From: a virus
DNA length: 50,653 nt
Strand: one strand, 5' to 3'
Virus record (IMG/VR): IMGVR_UViG_3300032322_001385
Location: 1-50,653 of that record
The notes below the pieces were generated by a model. The model was not told the origin of the DNA. It searched no databases and saw only the letters and a list, made by a program, of their open reading frames with translations. This document shows positions 36,838 through 45,155 of this stretch, piece after piece (the first letter of the stretch is position 1; every line of letters starts with the position of its first letter). Both the position numbers and the translations under genes were made by a program.

Positions 36838-37140
36838 CCGGCACTGCACCGGGGCCCAACCCCCCCCCACAGCTTTGGGTCCTCCTGGCGCTACCTACCT
36901 GCGCGCCACCGCGCCCCGATTTTTCGCTAGAGCCAGCCTGAAAAGCGGGTTCCCAAAGCCTTACGGGGACAGGGTTTCTCAATAGCCCGGCGTTATTGCG
37001 ACAAGTCAGCGCGAGTGCGACGAGTCTCACGAAACGTTTTTTGATCGCAAAGGAGCCGCCGGTAGTTGCGCAACCGGTTGCGCACCCAGCGCTACCGTGG
37101 CCCAATCAGGGCCTGTCCCTCGTGAGACTGCAGACGCCGC
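36838..37140 (+). other. Gene-free stretch before the late operon with palindrome and repeats
   Basis: 303 bases with no supported gene. They contain an 18-bp perfect palindrome TGCGCAACCGGTTGCGCA (37067-37084) and two direct copies of GCGACRAGTC (36998-37007, 37017-37026). A nearby GGTAG…CTACC dyad (37061-37065 with 37092-37096) and a C-run are also present. No sigma-70 promoter was recognised. It should hold the late control region, and possibly the packaging-initiation or ParB-binding site. Confidence 0.5.
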
Positions 37141-37860
37141 ATGACTTCTTCCAAGATCCCGGCGATGGCCAAGCGCATCGAGCTCTGGCCCGTCGAGAAG
37201 CTGGTGCCGTACGAGCGCAACGCACGCACGCACTCTGAAGCGCAAATTGCGCAGCTGGCAGCGAGCATCGTCGAGTTCGGCTTCCTCAATCCGATCCTGG
37301 TGGACACCTCGGCCGGGATCCTGGCGGGCCATGGCCGGCTGGCCGCGGCGCAGCAGCTGGGCCTGGCGAAGGTGCCGGTGGTGGTGCTCGACCACCTGGA
37401 TGAGCGGCAGCGCCGCGCCTACGTGCTGGCGGACAACAAGCTGGCGGAGAACGCGGGGTGGGACCTGGAGCTGCTGCGCCAGGAGATCAACGCGATGGAG
37501 ATCGACCCGGCGGTGCTGGGCTTCGGCGAGGACGACCTGAAGCGACTGCACGACGGGCTGGAGCTCGAGGCGTTCGAGGGCATGGCGGAGGCCGGCACGG
37601 AGCGGGCGGAGCCTGAGCACCAGCAGGGCCTGGGGCTGCCGGATGGCGACGACGAGGATGAGGCTGCAGACGCGACAGCGGAAAGCGGCGAGGTGGAGGA
37701 GCGGCACATCTTCAGCGTGAACCTGCTGTGGGATCACCGCGAGGTGGTGCTGGCTGCGGTGCGCGCGGCGAAGGAGCGTCATGGGCTGGAAGGAACGCCC
37801 GAGGCGCTGGTGCAGATCTGCAGGGAGTGGCTGGATGAGCAAGACGCTGGAACTGATTGA
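37141..37860 (+). CDS. ParB/Srx-type nuclease-domain protein
   Basis: A 239-residue protein. RIELWPVEKLVPYERNARTHSEAQIAQLAASIVEFGFLNPILVDTSAGILAGHGRLAAAQQLGLAKVPVVVL is the ParB N-terminal/Srx fold (GHGR loop for nucleotide or CTP/ATP binding). After about residue 160 comes an acidic linker (GDDEDEAADATAESGEVEE), then a helical end. No HTH is seen, unlike chromosomal ParB. In phages such domains occur in modification or regulation genes. It heads the late region and overlaps the cupin gene by 26 bases. Confidence 0.85.
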   Translation: MTSSKIPAMAKRIELWPVEKLVPYERNARTHSEAQIAQLAASIVEFGFLNPILVDTSAGILAGHGRLAAAQQLGLAKVPVVVLDHLDERQRRAYVLADNKLAENAGWDLELLRQEINAMEIDPAVLGFGEDDLKRLHDGLELEAFEGMAEAGTERAEPEHQQGLGLPDGDDEDEAADATAESGEVEERHIFSVNLLWDHREVVLAAVRAAKERHGLEGTPEALVQICREWLDEQDAGTD

Positions 37861-38539
37861 GCTGGCCCATGGGCTGCTGCGCGACCTGCCGGATTGCCGG
37901 TTGTGGGGCGTGGATGACGGGGCCCTGGTGCTGGGTGAGGACGCGACGCAGTTTGTGTTCTGCTGGCACGGTGCGCTGACGATTCGTCAGCAGGGGTGCT
38001 GGCCGCATGTGCTGACGGCGGGGATGTATGCGGCGGCCCCGGGCAGGTGCGAGGTGCGGCCGGTGGGCACGGATCTGAGCCGGGGCATCGTGATCAGCCG
38101 ACATGGGTGGCTGGGGATGATGTCGATCGGCGGCCCGCTCGAGGAGCGCGGTCGGCTGCGGTACATCGACGGCTGCACCGACAGCCTGCTGGTACCGCCG
38201 GTGCGACTGGGCGATCCCTGTCTCAATGGGCTGTGGTTCCCGATGGGCACCGAGCAGACGATGCACACGCATCCGAGCGTGCGTGTTGGGATGGTGGTGC
38301 ACGGGCGTGGATGGTGCGAGACGCCAGAGGGCGAGTTCGAGCTGCGGCCTGGGATGGTGTTCGTGATCCACCCGCACGGCGAGCACCGGTTCAGGACGGG
38401 GCGTGATGCAGGGCTGACGGTAGTGGCGTGGCACCCGGACAGCGACACGGGCCCAACGGACGTGGATCACCCGATGGTGAGGAAGACGATGGTTGCGGGC
38501 GTGTCGGCGGCGACGATCCCGGAGCTGCAGACGCGATGA
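37835..38539 (+). CDS. Cupin-domain protein
   Basis: A 234-residue protein from ATG 37835 (GGGAG seven bases upstream). The C-terminal part has a cupin signature: GTEQTMHTHPSVRVGMVVHGRGWCETPEGEFELRPGMVFVIHPHGEHRFRTGRDAGLTVVAWHPDS, with metal ligands His in THPS, Glu in TPEGE and His in HPHGEH. The N-terminal 110 residues (LELIELAHGLLRDLPDCRLWGVDDGALVLGEDATQFVFCW) are another domain. Cupins act as dioxygenases or small-molecule sensors. Coupled to the PAPS-reductase-like gene (ATGA overlap), so it probably serves the same pathway. Confidence 0.75.
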   Translation: MSKTLELIELAHGLLRDLPDCRLWGVDDGALVLGEDATQFVFCWHGALTIRQQGCWPHVLTAGMYAAAPGRCEVRPVGTDLSRGIVISRHGWLGMMSIGGPLEERGRLRYIDGCTDSLLVPPVRLGDPCLNGLWFPMGTEQTMHTHPSVRVGMVVHGRGWCETPEGEFELRPGMVFVIHPHGEHRFRTGRDAGLTVVAWHPDSDTGPTDVDHPMVRKTMVAGVSAATIPELQTR

Positions 38540-39708
38540 CGCTGCGTCCGACGACCACCGATCAGGACGTGATGAGTGCAGCGCTGGATCGGATCCGGCG
38601 GATCTACGACCTGTTCGACCGCGTGGTGGTGAGCTTCAGCGGGGGGAAGGACTCGACGACGGTGCTAAACCTGACGGCGATGGTGGCGCGCGAGCGCGGC
38701 CGGCTGCCGCTCGATGTCTACTTCGTCGATGAGGAGGCCTGCTACCCGGAGACGATCGAGTATGTGGAGCGGGTGCGCGCGCGTGATGAGCTGAGGTTTC
38801 TGTGGTGCTGCTTGCCGATCAAGCATCGGAACGCCTGCGCGCGGTCGCAGCCGTGGTGGAACTGCTGGGATCCGGCGGCGCGTGACCGGTGGATCCGACC
38901 GCTGCCGGCCGGCGCGGTGACGGTGAAGGATGCGCCGCGGTTCCGGATGGGGATGCAGCTCGACGATGTGGGCCCGGTGCTGTTCGGGCCGGAGTGCGGG
39001 ACGGTGGCCGACCTGACAGGGATCCGTGCGCAGGAGTCGGTGCGGCGGCTGCAGACGGTGACCAAGAAGGTGCGGGACAACTACATCGCTGGCGCGCGCG
39101 AGGGCTACTACTTCAACTGCAAGCCGATCTACGACTGGAAGGCTGAGGACGTGTGGGTGGCGGCGAGCCGCGAGGGGTGGGACTACAACCGCGCCTACGA
39201 CGTGCAGGCAATGATGGGCACGAGCGTGAGCCTGCAGCGGGTGACGCCGCCGTTCGGCGAGGAGCCGCTGGGCGGGCTGTGGAAGTATCCGCAGGGATGG
39301 CCGGAGCTGTGGGAGCGAATGCTGCGGCGTGTGGAGGGTGTGAGCACGGCGGGCCGCTATGCGCGCACGGATCTCTACGGGGCGGCGATGAATGAGCCGC
39401 CGCCAGGAATGACCTGGCAGCAGTGGACGCGGAGCCTGCTGGATCTGTATCCGGCGAAGGAGCGTGCGGAGATCGCGAAGAGCATGGCGGGTGTGATCCG
39501 GATGCACCAGAAGAAAACGCACCGGCCGATCCACGAGACGAAGGACGACGTGATGTCGGGGCTGAGCTGGAAGTACATCTGCCAGATGGTGAGCCGTGGT
39601 GATCTGAAGGGCCGGAAGAAGGGCCAGCTGACGCAGCGCGCGATCACGGCGGCGAAGAAGGCGGGGCTGACGTTCGACGAGGTGAAGGCGCTGGAGGCGA
39701 AGCGATGA
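38536..39708 (+). CDS. PAPS-reductase/IbrA-like PP-loop protein
   Basis: A 390-residue protein. The PP-loop SFSGGKDST (34-41) is the ATP-pyrophosphatase motif of PAPS reductases and DndC/IbrA-type proteins. Further parts: YFVDEEACYPETIEYVERV, LTGIRAQESVRR, YNCKPIYDWKAEDVWVAA-like block, and a C-terminal helical extension. The sequence shares features with phage IbrA-like proteins rather than sulfate-assimilation enzymes (no Cys tail). In E. coli IbrA works with ParB-like IbrB to control other genes; the pair here may do the same or modify DNA. The gene lies between a cupin and the ParB-HTH gene, each overlapping. Confidence 0.85.
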   Translation: MTLRPTTTDQDVMSAALDRIRRIYDLFDRVVVSFSGGKDSTTVLNLTAMVARERGRLPLDVYFVDEEACYPETIEYVERVRARDELRFLWCCLPIKHRNACARSQPWWNCWDPAARDRWIRPLPAGAVTVKDAPRFRMGMQLDDVGPVLFGPECGTVADLTGIRAQESVRRLQTVTKKVRDNYIAGAREGYYFNCKPIYDWKAEDVWVAASREGWDYNRAYDVQAMMGTSVSLQRVTPPFGEEPLGGLWKYPQGWPELWERMLRRVEGVSTAGRYARTDLYGAAMNEPPPGMTWQQWTRSLLDLYPAKERAEIAKSMAGVIRMHQKKTHRPIHETKDDVMSGLSWKYICQMVSRGDLKGRKKGQLTQRAITAAKKAGLTFDEVKALEAKR

Positions 39709-40229
39709 GCGTGGCGGAGCAGCCGGTGTCGAGAGTGCGATGGCTGCCGCGCGAGCAGCTGCGGGGCAATTCCTACAACCCGAACCATGTCGCGGCTCCG
39801 GAGCTGGAGCTGCTGGTGGTGAGCATCCTGGAGGATGGCTGGACCTCGGCGATCGTGACGCTGCCCGAGGACAAGGACGGCAGCTTCCAGATCGTGGATG
39901 GGTTTCACCGGTGGACGGTGAGCGCGGATCCGCGATTGCTGGCGCTGACCGGCGGCCAGGTGCCGACGGTGCAGGTGCGGTTGGATCCGGTGCACCGGAT
40001 GATGAGCACGATCCGGCACAACCGTGCGCGTGGCACTCATGCGGTGCTGAAGATGGCGGGCATCGTGCGGAGCATCGCCGATGATGGCGTGCCGCAGCGA
40101 CAGATCCAGAAGCGCCTCGGGATGGAGTCGGAAGAGGTGGTGCGGCTGGTGAATCGGGCAGGGATGCCTACCCAAGTGCGCAAGGTGGCGCCAGGATTGA
40201 ACAAGGCCTGGGTGCCCGGAAAAGGATGA
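39705..40229 (+). CDS. IbrB-like ParB-domain HTH protein
   Basis: A 174-residue protein. VRWLPREQLRGNSYNPNHVAAPELELLVVSILEDGWTSAIVTLPEDKDGSFQIVDGFHRWTVSAD is a ParB/Srx fold with DGFHR in place of GHGR. A helical HTH-like part follows (HNRARGTHAVLKMAGIVRSIADDGVPQRQIQKRLGMESEEVVRLVNRAG). Such IbrB-like proteins are encoded beside PAPS-reductase-like IbrA. The four-base overlap with the PP-loop gene gives strong linkage. Confidence 0.82.
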   Translation: MSVAEQPVSRVRWLPREQLRGNSYNPNHVAAPELELLVVSILEDGWTSAIVTLPEDKDGSFQIVDGFHRWTVSADPRLLALTGGQVPTVQVRLDPVHRMMSTIRHNRARGTHAVLKMAGIVRSIADDGVPQRQIQKRLGMESEEVVRLVNRAGMPTQVRKVAPGLNKAWVPGKG

Positions 40230-40597
40230 TCCTGCAACTCACCTGGGCCGGCTTCGATGCAGCGGTTGACCTGCTGGCGGCGCAGTGCCCACGCGATCGC
40301 GTTGGCGTGCATGGCGTCGATCGCGGCGGCCAGCTGCTGGCGTGGGCGCTGAGCGAACGGCTGGGTGTGGAGCTGATGCGCCGGCCCGGGGCCGGGATGC
40401 TGCAGCTGCATGGCGTGATGGTGTCGCAGCCGCGGTTGCTGTGGGGCGATGCGCTGGTGCTGGCATGGATCGATGCGACGCCCGGGCAGAACCTGATGGC
40501 GGTGTGCAAGGCGACGCCGGGCACCACGGTGCTGATGCCCTGGCAGAATGCGAGAGGGTGCCGCCCACGTCCGTTTGTCCCCGGGTTCGATGATTGA
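40226..40597 (+). CDS. PRTase-like protein
   Basis: A 123-residue protein. FDAAVDLLAAQCPRDRVGVHGVDRGGQLLAWALSERLGVELMR, then GDALVLAWIDATPGQNLMAVCKATPGTTVLMPWQNA resembles a phosphoribosyltransferase fold. The usual PRPP loop (VDDI-DTG) is only partly matched (LVLAWIDATPGQ), so activity is doubtful. A sensor or a divergent transferase would fit the adjacent nucleotide-handling genes. Overlaps its neighbours. Confidence 0.55.
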   Translation: MILQLTWAGFDAAVDLLAAQCPRDRVGVHGVDRGGQLLAWALSERLGVELMRRPGAGMLQLHGVMVSQPRLLWGDALVLAWIDATPGQNLMAVCKATPGTTVLMPWQNARGCRPRPFVPGFDD

Positions 40598-40874
40598 GGT
40601 CGCCAGCATCCGATATGGCTGTGAGTGGGACGAGCGGGGGCACGTGAGAGCGTGGCCGATGCGAATCGAGTTCGGCCCCACTGGCGCTGAGGTGACGGTT
40701 GATCAGATGCTGGAGGGCCGCGGCCACACGGTGATGCTGACCGACCAGTTGGTTGAGCTGGTGAACGGGATGACGCCGCAGGAGACGCCGATCCAACTGG
40801 TGTGCCCTGCGCCGCCAGGTCTGGCGCGCAAGCTGATTGAGCGCGGTTTCTACGTCGAGTTGCTCCATCACTGA
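40590..40874 (+). CDS. Small hypothetical protein before terminase
   Basis: A 94-residue protein from ATG 40590 (overlapping the previous stop by 8 bases). MIEVASIRYGCEWDERGHVRAWPMRIEFGPTGAEVTVDQMLEGRGHTVMLTDQLVELVNGMTPQETPIQLVCPAPPGLARKLIERGFYVEL. Two-layer alpha/beta pattern, no family recognised. It stands between the PRTase-like and terminase small subunit genes. Confidence 0.55.
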   Translation: MIEVASIRYGCEWDERGHVRAWPMRIEFGPTGAEVTVDQMLEGRGHTVMLTDQLVELVNGMTPQETPIQLVCPAPPGLARKLIERGFYVELLHH

Positions 40875-41440
40875 TGCTGATCAAGCTGGCCGACTACGCC
40901 GAGCGCCATGGGGTGAGTCCGCAGGCGGTGCGAAAGGCGATCAACACGGGCCGTCTGCAGCGGAGTGTGCAACGCGAGGGGAAGCTCTACTGGATCGACC
41001 CGGAGGTGGCGGACATCGAGTGGGGGCGCAACACAGCGCCGGAGCAGCAGCGCAGCAAGGATGCGATCAAAGCGGGAAAGAGCGCAGCGCGCGGCGAGGG
41101 TGAGCCGCTGCCGCCAATGGGCCCGCCGGTTGGAAAGGGCGGCGCCACCTATGCGAGCGCCAAGGCAGCGGCCGAAGGCTACAAGGCGATGCTGCTCAAG
41201 CTCGATTACGAGGAGCGGGCTGGGAAGCTGGTCGACAAGTCAACGGCTGAGCGTGGGTTCGCTGCTGCTGGGATGCAGGTGCGCGATGCTGTGATGCGCA
41301 CGAGTCAGCAGATGGTGGGTGATATTGCATCAGCGGTGGGCGGGCTGAGCCAAGAGCAGCGAGCAGCGGTGATGCAGGTGATCGACCGGCATCATGTAAG
41401 GGCCCTCGAGGAGTTGGTGCGTGCAGCTGGCGTCAGCTGA
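40874..41440 (+). CDS. Terminase small subunit (Nu1-like)
   Basis: A 188-residue protein. N-terminal winged HTH: LADYAERHGVSPQAVRKAINTGRLQRSVQREGKLYWIDPEVADIEW. Then a linker and a helical C-terminus (ASAKAAAEGYKAMLLKLDYEERAGKLVDKSTAERGFAAAGMQVRDAVMRTSQQMVGDIAS), matching the Nu1-type small subunit that recognises the packaging site. It overlaps the large terminase by 20 bases. Confidence 0.85.
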   Translation: MLIKLADYAERHGVSPQAVRKAINTGRLQRSVQREGKLYWIDPEVADIEWGRNTAPEQQRSKDAIKAGKSAARGEGEPLPPMGPPVGKGGATYASAKAAAEGYKAMLLKLDYEERAGKLVDKSTAERGFAAAGMQVRDAVMRTSQQMVGDIASAVGGLSQEQRAAVMQVIDRHHVRALEELVRAAGVS

Positions 41441-43337
41441 AGAAACGCTGAAGGCGTTCTGGCGGACGCTGCGGCCCGACCCGCTGTTGACGGTGAGCGA
41501 GTGGGCGGATCAGCGGCGAGTGTTGAGCAGCAAGGCGAGCAGTGAGCACGGGCCGTGGAGAACGGCGCGAACCCCTTATCTCCGCAAGGCCATGGACGAC
41601 CTTTCGGCGACGAGCACGGTGCAGGAGGTGGTGCTGGTGTTCGGGGCGCAGATGGGAAAGAGCGAGATGCTGAACAACTGGATGGGCTACGTGATGGACA
41701 TCCAGCCCGGGCCAGCGCTGTTCGTGCAGCCGACGATCGACATGGCGAAGCGCTACTCGAAGATGCGCATCGCGCCGATGATCGAGGCAACGCCGAGCCT
41801 GCAGGAGAAGGTGAAGGCGCCGCGCGAGCGCGACTCGGGCAACACGCAGCTGATGAAGGAGTTCACCGGCGGCTTCCTGATCTTGGGCGGCGCCAATGCA
41901 GCGAGCGGGCTGGCGTCGATGCCGATCCGCTTCCTGGGCGGCGACGAGATCGACCGCTGGCCTGCGGACGTTGATGAGGAAGGCAGCCCCCTGGCGATTG
42001 TGAGCGCGCGGACGCGGACGTTCGGCGTGCGGAAGAAGCAGGCCTGGACGAGCACACCGACGCTGGCGGGGCGGAGTGCAATCTGGGGCAAGTGGGAGGA
42101 CAGCAACCAGCAGCGGCTGCTGTTGCCCTGTCCGCACTGCGGGCACCGGCAGATGATCGAGTGGGACCGGATCCGGTACGACCCGAAGGATCCGGGCCTG
42201 CCGAACACGCTGCGGCAGCCACCGGTGCTGATCTGCGAGGAGTGTGGCGTCGGGATCGAGGAAGACGCGAAGGCCTGGTGGTACGACCCGGATGTGTTTG
42301 ACGACGACTGGTGGGAACCGCTGTTCCCTGATCGCCAGGCGCAGGGGTACCACTGCTCTGCGCTCTACAGCCCGCTGGGTTGGTTCAGCTGGACTGATGC
42401 AGCGGTGGATCACGAGAAGGCGAAGGACAATCCGGCGGAGCTGAAACCGTGGACCAACACGGTGTTGGCCGAGTGCTGGAACGACGACGGCGAAGCGCCG
42501 GATTGGGAGGCGCTCTACAACCGGCGGGAGCTCTACGAGCTGGGCACGGTGCCTGAGCAGGTGGCGTTCATCACCTGCGGGGTGGACGTGCAGATGGATC
42601 GCCTCGAACTGGAGGTGGTGGGCTGGGGCCCTGGGATGGAGAGCTGGAGCCTGGATTATCAGGTGCTGGCGGGCGACACGGCGCAGCCGGCAGTGTGGCG
42701 CGAGCTGACGAAGTTCGTGCGGTCGGAGTTCGGCCGCGGCGATGGGCAGCGGCTGCCGATCAGGATGACGGCGATCGACTCGGGATTCAGGAGCCAGGAG
42801 GTCTACCGGTGGGTGCGTGGCCAGGCCGGTAACCGTGTGATTGCGATCAAGGGCGGCGGCGACAGCCAGACCTCGATCATCGGCACACCGGGGCGGGTGG
42901 AGGTGCTGCGGAACGGCAAGGCGTTAAGAGGTGGCGTGAAAGTGTGGCCGGTGGGGGGCAGCACGGCGAAGAGCGAGCTCTATGGCTGGCTGCGGCGGCC
43001 GATGCCTGATGACGGTGACGGGCTGCCGCATGGCTGGTGCCACTTCCCGCAGTATGGCGAAGAGTGGTTCCGGCAGCTGTGCGCCGAGCGGCTGACGAAC
43101 ACGATCGACCGGCGGGGCTATAACCGGTTCGAGTGGATCAAGACGCGGCCGCGCAACGAGGCGCTCGACTGCAGGGTGTATGCGCGGGCGGCAGCAGCGC
43201 TGGTTGGCGCTGATCGGTGGAGCGATGAGCGGTGGGATGAGGAGCGAAGCGGTAGTGCGGTGCGTGACGTGCCACGACCTGCGCAGGTGCAGGATGACAG
43301 CGCGCCAGCGCCATCAGGGGGAAGCTTCTGGGACTGA
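41421..43337 (+). CDS. A: Terminase large subunit (GpA-type)
   Basis: A 638-residue packaging ATPase/nuclease starting at GTG 41421 (GAGGAG upstream). Walker A-type FGAQMGKSE at 74-82, acid motif LGGDEIDRWP, and a CPHCGH / CEECG zinc cluster as in lambda GpA. The nuclease part has GVDVQMDRLELEVVGWG (Asp), AIDSGFRSQEVYRWVRG and RNEALDCRVYA. It cuts at the packaging site and pumps DNA. The GpA type suggests cos-like ends. The C-terminal tail is Pro/Ser-rich. Confidence 0.94.
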   Translation: MQLASAEETLKAFWRTLRPDPLLTVSEWADQRRVLSSKASSEHGPWRTARTPYLRKAMDDLSATSTVQEVVLVFGAQMGKSEMLNNWMGYVMDIQPGPALFVQPTIDMAKRYSKMRIAPMIEATPSLQEKVKAPRERDSGNTQLMKEFTGGFLILGGANAASGLASMPIRFLGGDEIDRWPADVDEEGSPLAIVSARTRTFGVRKKQAWTSTPTLAGRSAIWGKWEDSNQQRLLLPCPHCGHRQMIEWDRIRYDPKDPGLPNTLRQPPVLICEECGVGIEEDAKAWWYDPDVFDDDWWEPLFPDRQAQGYHCSALYSPLGWFSWTDAAVDHEKAKDNPAELKPWTNTVLAECWNDDGEAPDWEALYNRRELYELGTVPEQVAFITCGVDVQMDRLELEVVGWGPGMESWSLDYQVLAGDTAQPAVWRELTKFVRSEFGRGDGQRLPIRMTAIDSGFRSQEVYRWVRGQAGNRVIAIKGGGDSQTSIIGTPGRVEVLRNGKALRGGVKVWPVGGSTAKSELYGWLRRPMPDDGDGLPHGWCHFPQYGEEWFRQLCAERLTNTIDRRGYNRFEWIKTRPRNEALDCRVYARAAAALVGADRWSDERWDEERSGSAVRDVPRPAQVQDDSAPAPSGGSFWD

Positions 43338-43365
43338 GTAGCATGACCACGAGGAGGTGGCCGGA

Positions 43366-43575
43366 ATGAGCACGTTTACGCAGGCGCATCTGGCGGCCAT
43401 CGAGGAAGCGATCGCCGGCGGCTACCTGGAGGTCAGGTACGACGACAAGGTGGTGCGCTACCAGTCGATGAGCGACCTGATGAGGGCGCGGAATCTGATC
43501 GCCAGCAGCCTGGCGGCCGCCACCGCGCCGGTCGTGCGGATCGACTACCCGGCCGTGGTGCGGGACTACGAATGA
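43366..43575 (+). CDS. Head-tail joining protein GpW
   Basis: A 69-residue protein, same length class as lambda gpW (68). TFTQAHLAAIEEAIAGGYLEVRYDDKVVRYQSMSDLMRARNLIASSL has the helix-hairpin-helix pattern of the family. GGAGG lies upstream of ATG 43366; GTG 43357 is possible but falls within the ribosome site. It should bind under the portal. Confidence 0.88.
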   Translation: MSTFTQAHLAAIEEAIAGGYLEVRYDDKVVRYQSMSDLMRARNLIASSLAAATAPVVRIDYPAVVRDYE

Positions 43576-45125
43576 ACCCATTTGAGCAGCTGCTGGCCGC
43601 TATCTCCCCGCGCGCGGCGCTAAAGCGTCACGCGGCGCGAGTCCAGCTGGACCAGATGCGCCGGTATGACGCGGCGGCGCGCGGCCGGCGGACTGATGCG
43701 TGGGTGACGCAGGGCAGCAGCGCTGATGCAGCGAGCGCGCGTGGGTTCGGCATTCAGCGTGATCGTGCACGCGACCTGGTGCGCAACAACCCCTATGCCA
43801 AGAAGGCGATCGAGTCGTGGGTGAGCAACCTGATCGGCGCGGGGTGGAGCTTCAAGGCGAAGCAGAGCCGGCGCAACGGTCGCCAGGGCGAGCGCGTCAC
43901 GGAGGTGATGCGGGCGTGGATGGCCGACCCGAAGCAGTGCGACTACAACGGCCTGCTGAGCTTTGACGGCTTGATGGCCCAGGCGGTGCGCTGCTGGAAG
44001 GAGTCTGGCGAGGTGCTGATCCGGATGCGGACGCCGAGCGAGGCGAAGATGCGCGGGCTGAAGCTGGTGGTGCCGCTGCAGCTGCAGGTGCTGGAAGGCG
44101 ACTGGATCGACGAGACGCACGACACCCCAGGGGTGACCGGCAATGGCTGGACGAAGCGCGGGATCGTCTATGACGACGAGGGCCAGCGGGAGAGCATCTG
44201 GCTTTACAACTACCACCCAGGTGAGTCTGCGGTGCAGGCGACGAGCATCGTGAGCAACACGGTGCCGGCGGAGCAGATCATTCACTTATTCACGCCAGAG
44301 CGGCCCGGGATGACGCGGGGCGTCAGTTGCCTGGCGCCGGTAATGATCAGGCTGCGAGACCTGGGCGATCTGCTCGACGCCCGGCTGATGAAGGAGAAAG
44401 TCGCGGCCTGCTTGGCAGCGGCGGTGGTGGACCTGGATGGCACGAGCGACCAGAAGAGCACGATCGGCGATCGGATCGAGCCGGGCGGGATTGTGCGGCT
44501 GGGCCCCGGCCAGGACATCAGGACGATCAACCCGCCGGCTGCGGGTGAGATCGACCGAGTGATCAAGACCTACCTGTTGGAGATCGCGGCGGGGATCGGC
44601 ATCACCTACGAGGAGCTGACGGGCGACTATTCGGGCGGCAGCTTCACCCAGGGCCGGATGGGCTGGATCGGGTTCCAGCGGCGACTGCAGAGCGACACGT
44701 GGCAGATCTTGGCGCCGATGGCGTTCGACCGGATCGCGGGCTGGGCGTTCAACGCCATGAGCGCGGCGGGGATCCCCACCGATGGGCTGAGCGCCGATTG
44801 GACACCGCCGCGTCGTGAGCTGTTCGACCCCCAGAGCGAGACGAACAGCACGATCTCGCGGGTACGTGCCGGCCTGCTGCCGCCGCAGGAAGCAATCCGC
44901 GCTGATGGGTATGAGCCCGACGAAGTGATCAGGCTGATCGTGGAATGGAACAAGCTGCTCGATGCGGCCGGCATTGTGCTCGACACCGATCCTCGGAAGG
45001 TGTCGGCGGCTGGTCTGACGCAAGCCAGGCCGATTGGATCAACCATGCCACCGGTAGGCGAACCACCGGCTGAAGCCGAGCAACCGCCGGCCCCTGCGGC
45101 GCCAAGGCCCGCTCCTGCCGGCTGA
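43572..45125 (+). CDS. Portal protein (lambda GpB type)
   Basis: A 517-residue portal. ARGFGIQRDRARDLVRNNPYAKKAIESWVSNLIGAGWSFKA, LSFDGLMAQAVRCWKESGEVLIRM, LQVLEGDWID, IIHLFTPERPGMTRGVSCLAPVMIRLRDLGDLLDARLMKEKVAACLA and ITYEELTGDYSGGSFTQGRMGWIGF are typical of lambda-family portals. The dodecamer ring is the DNA entry point. It overlaps gpW by four bases. Confidence 0.95.
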   Translation: MNPFEQLLAAISPRAALKRHAARVQLDQMRRYDAAARGRRTDAWVTQGSSADAASARGFGIQRDRARDLVRNNPYAKKAIESWVSNLIGAGWSFKAKQSRRNGRQGERVTEVMRAWMADPKQCDYNGLLSFDGLMAQAVRCWKESGEVLIRMRTPSEAKMRGLKLVVPLQLQVLEGDWIDETHDTPGVTGNGWTKRGIVYDDEGQRESIWLYNYHPGESAVQATSIVSNTVPAEQIIHLFTPERPGMTRGVSCLAPVMIRLRDLGDLLDARLMKEKVAACLAAAVVDLDGTSDQKSTIGDRIEPGGIVRLGPGQDIRTINPPAAGEIDRVIKTYLLEIAAGIGITYEELTGDYSGGSFTQGRMGWIGFQRRLQSDTWQILAPMAFDRIAGWAFNAMSAAGIPTDGLSADWTPPRRELFDPQSETNSTISRVRAGLLPPQEAIRADGYEPDEVIRLIVEWNKLLDAAGIVLDTDPRKVSAAGLTQARPIGSTMPPVGEPPAEAEQPPAPAAPRPAPAG

Positions 45126-45155
45126 CCTTAGAATCGTGACGATGAAGGAGTGCAC

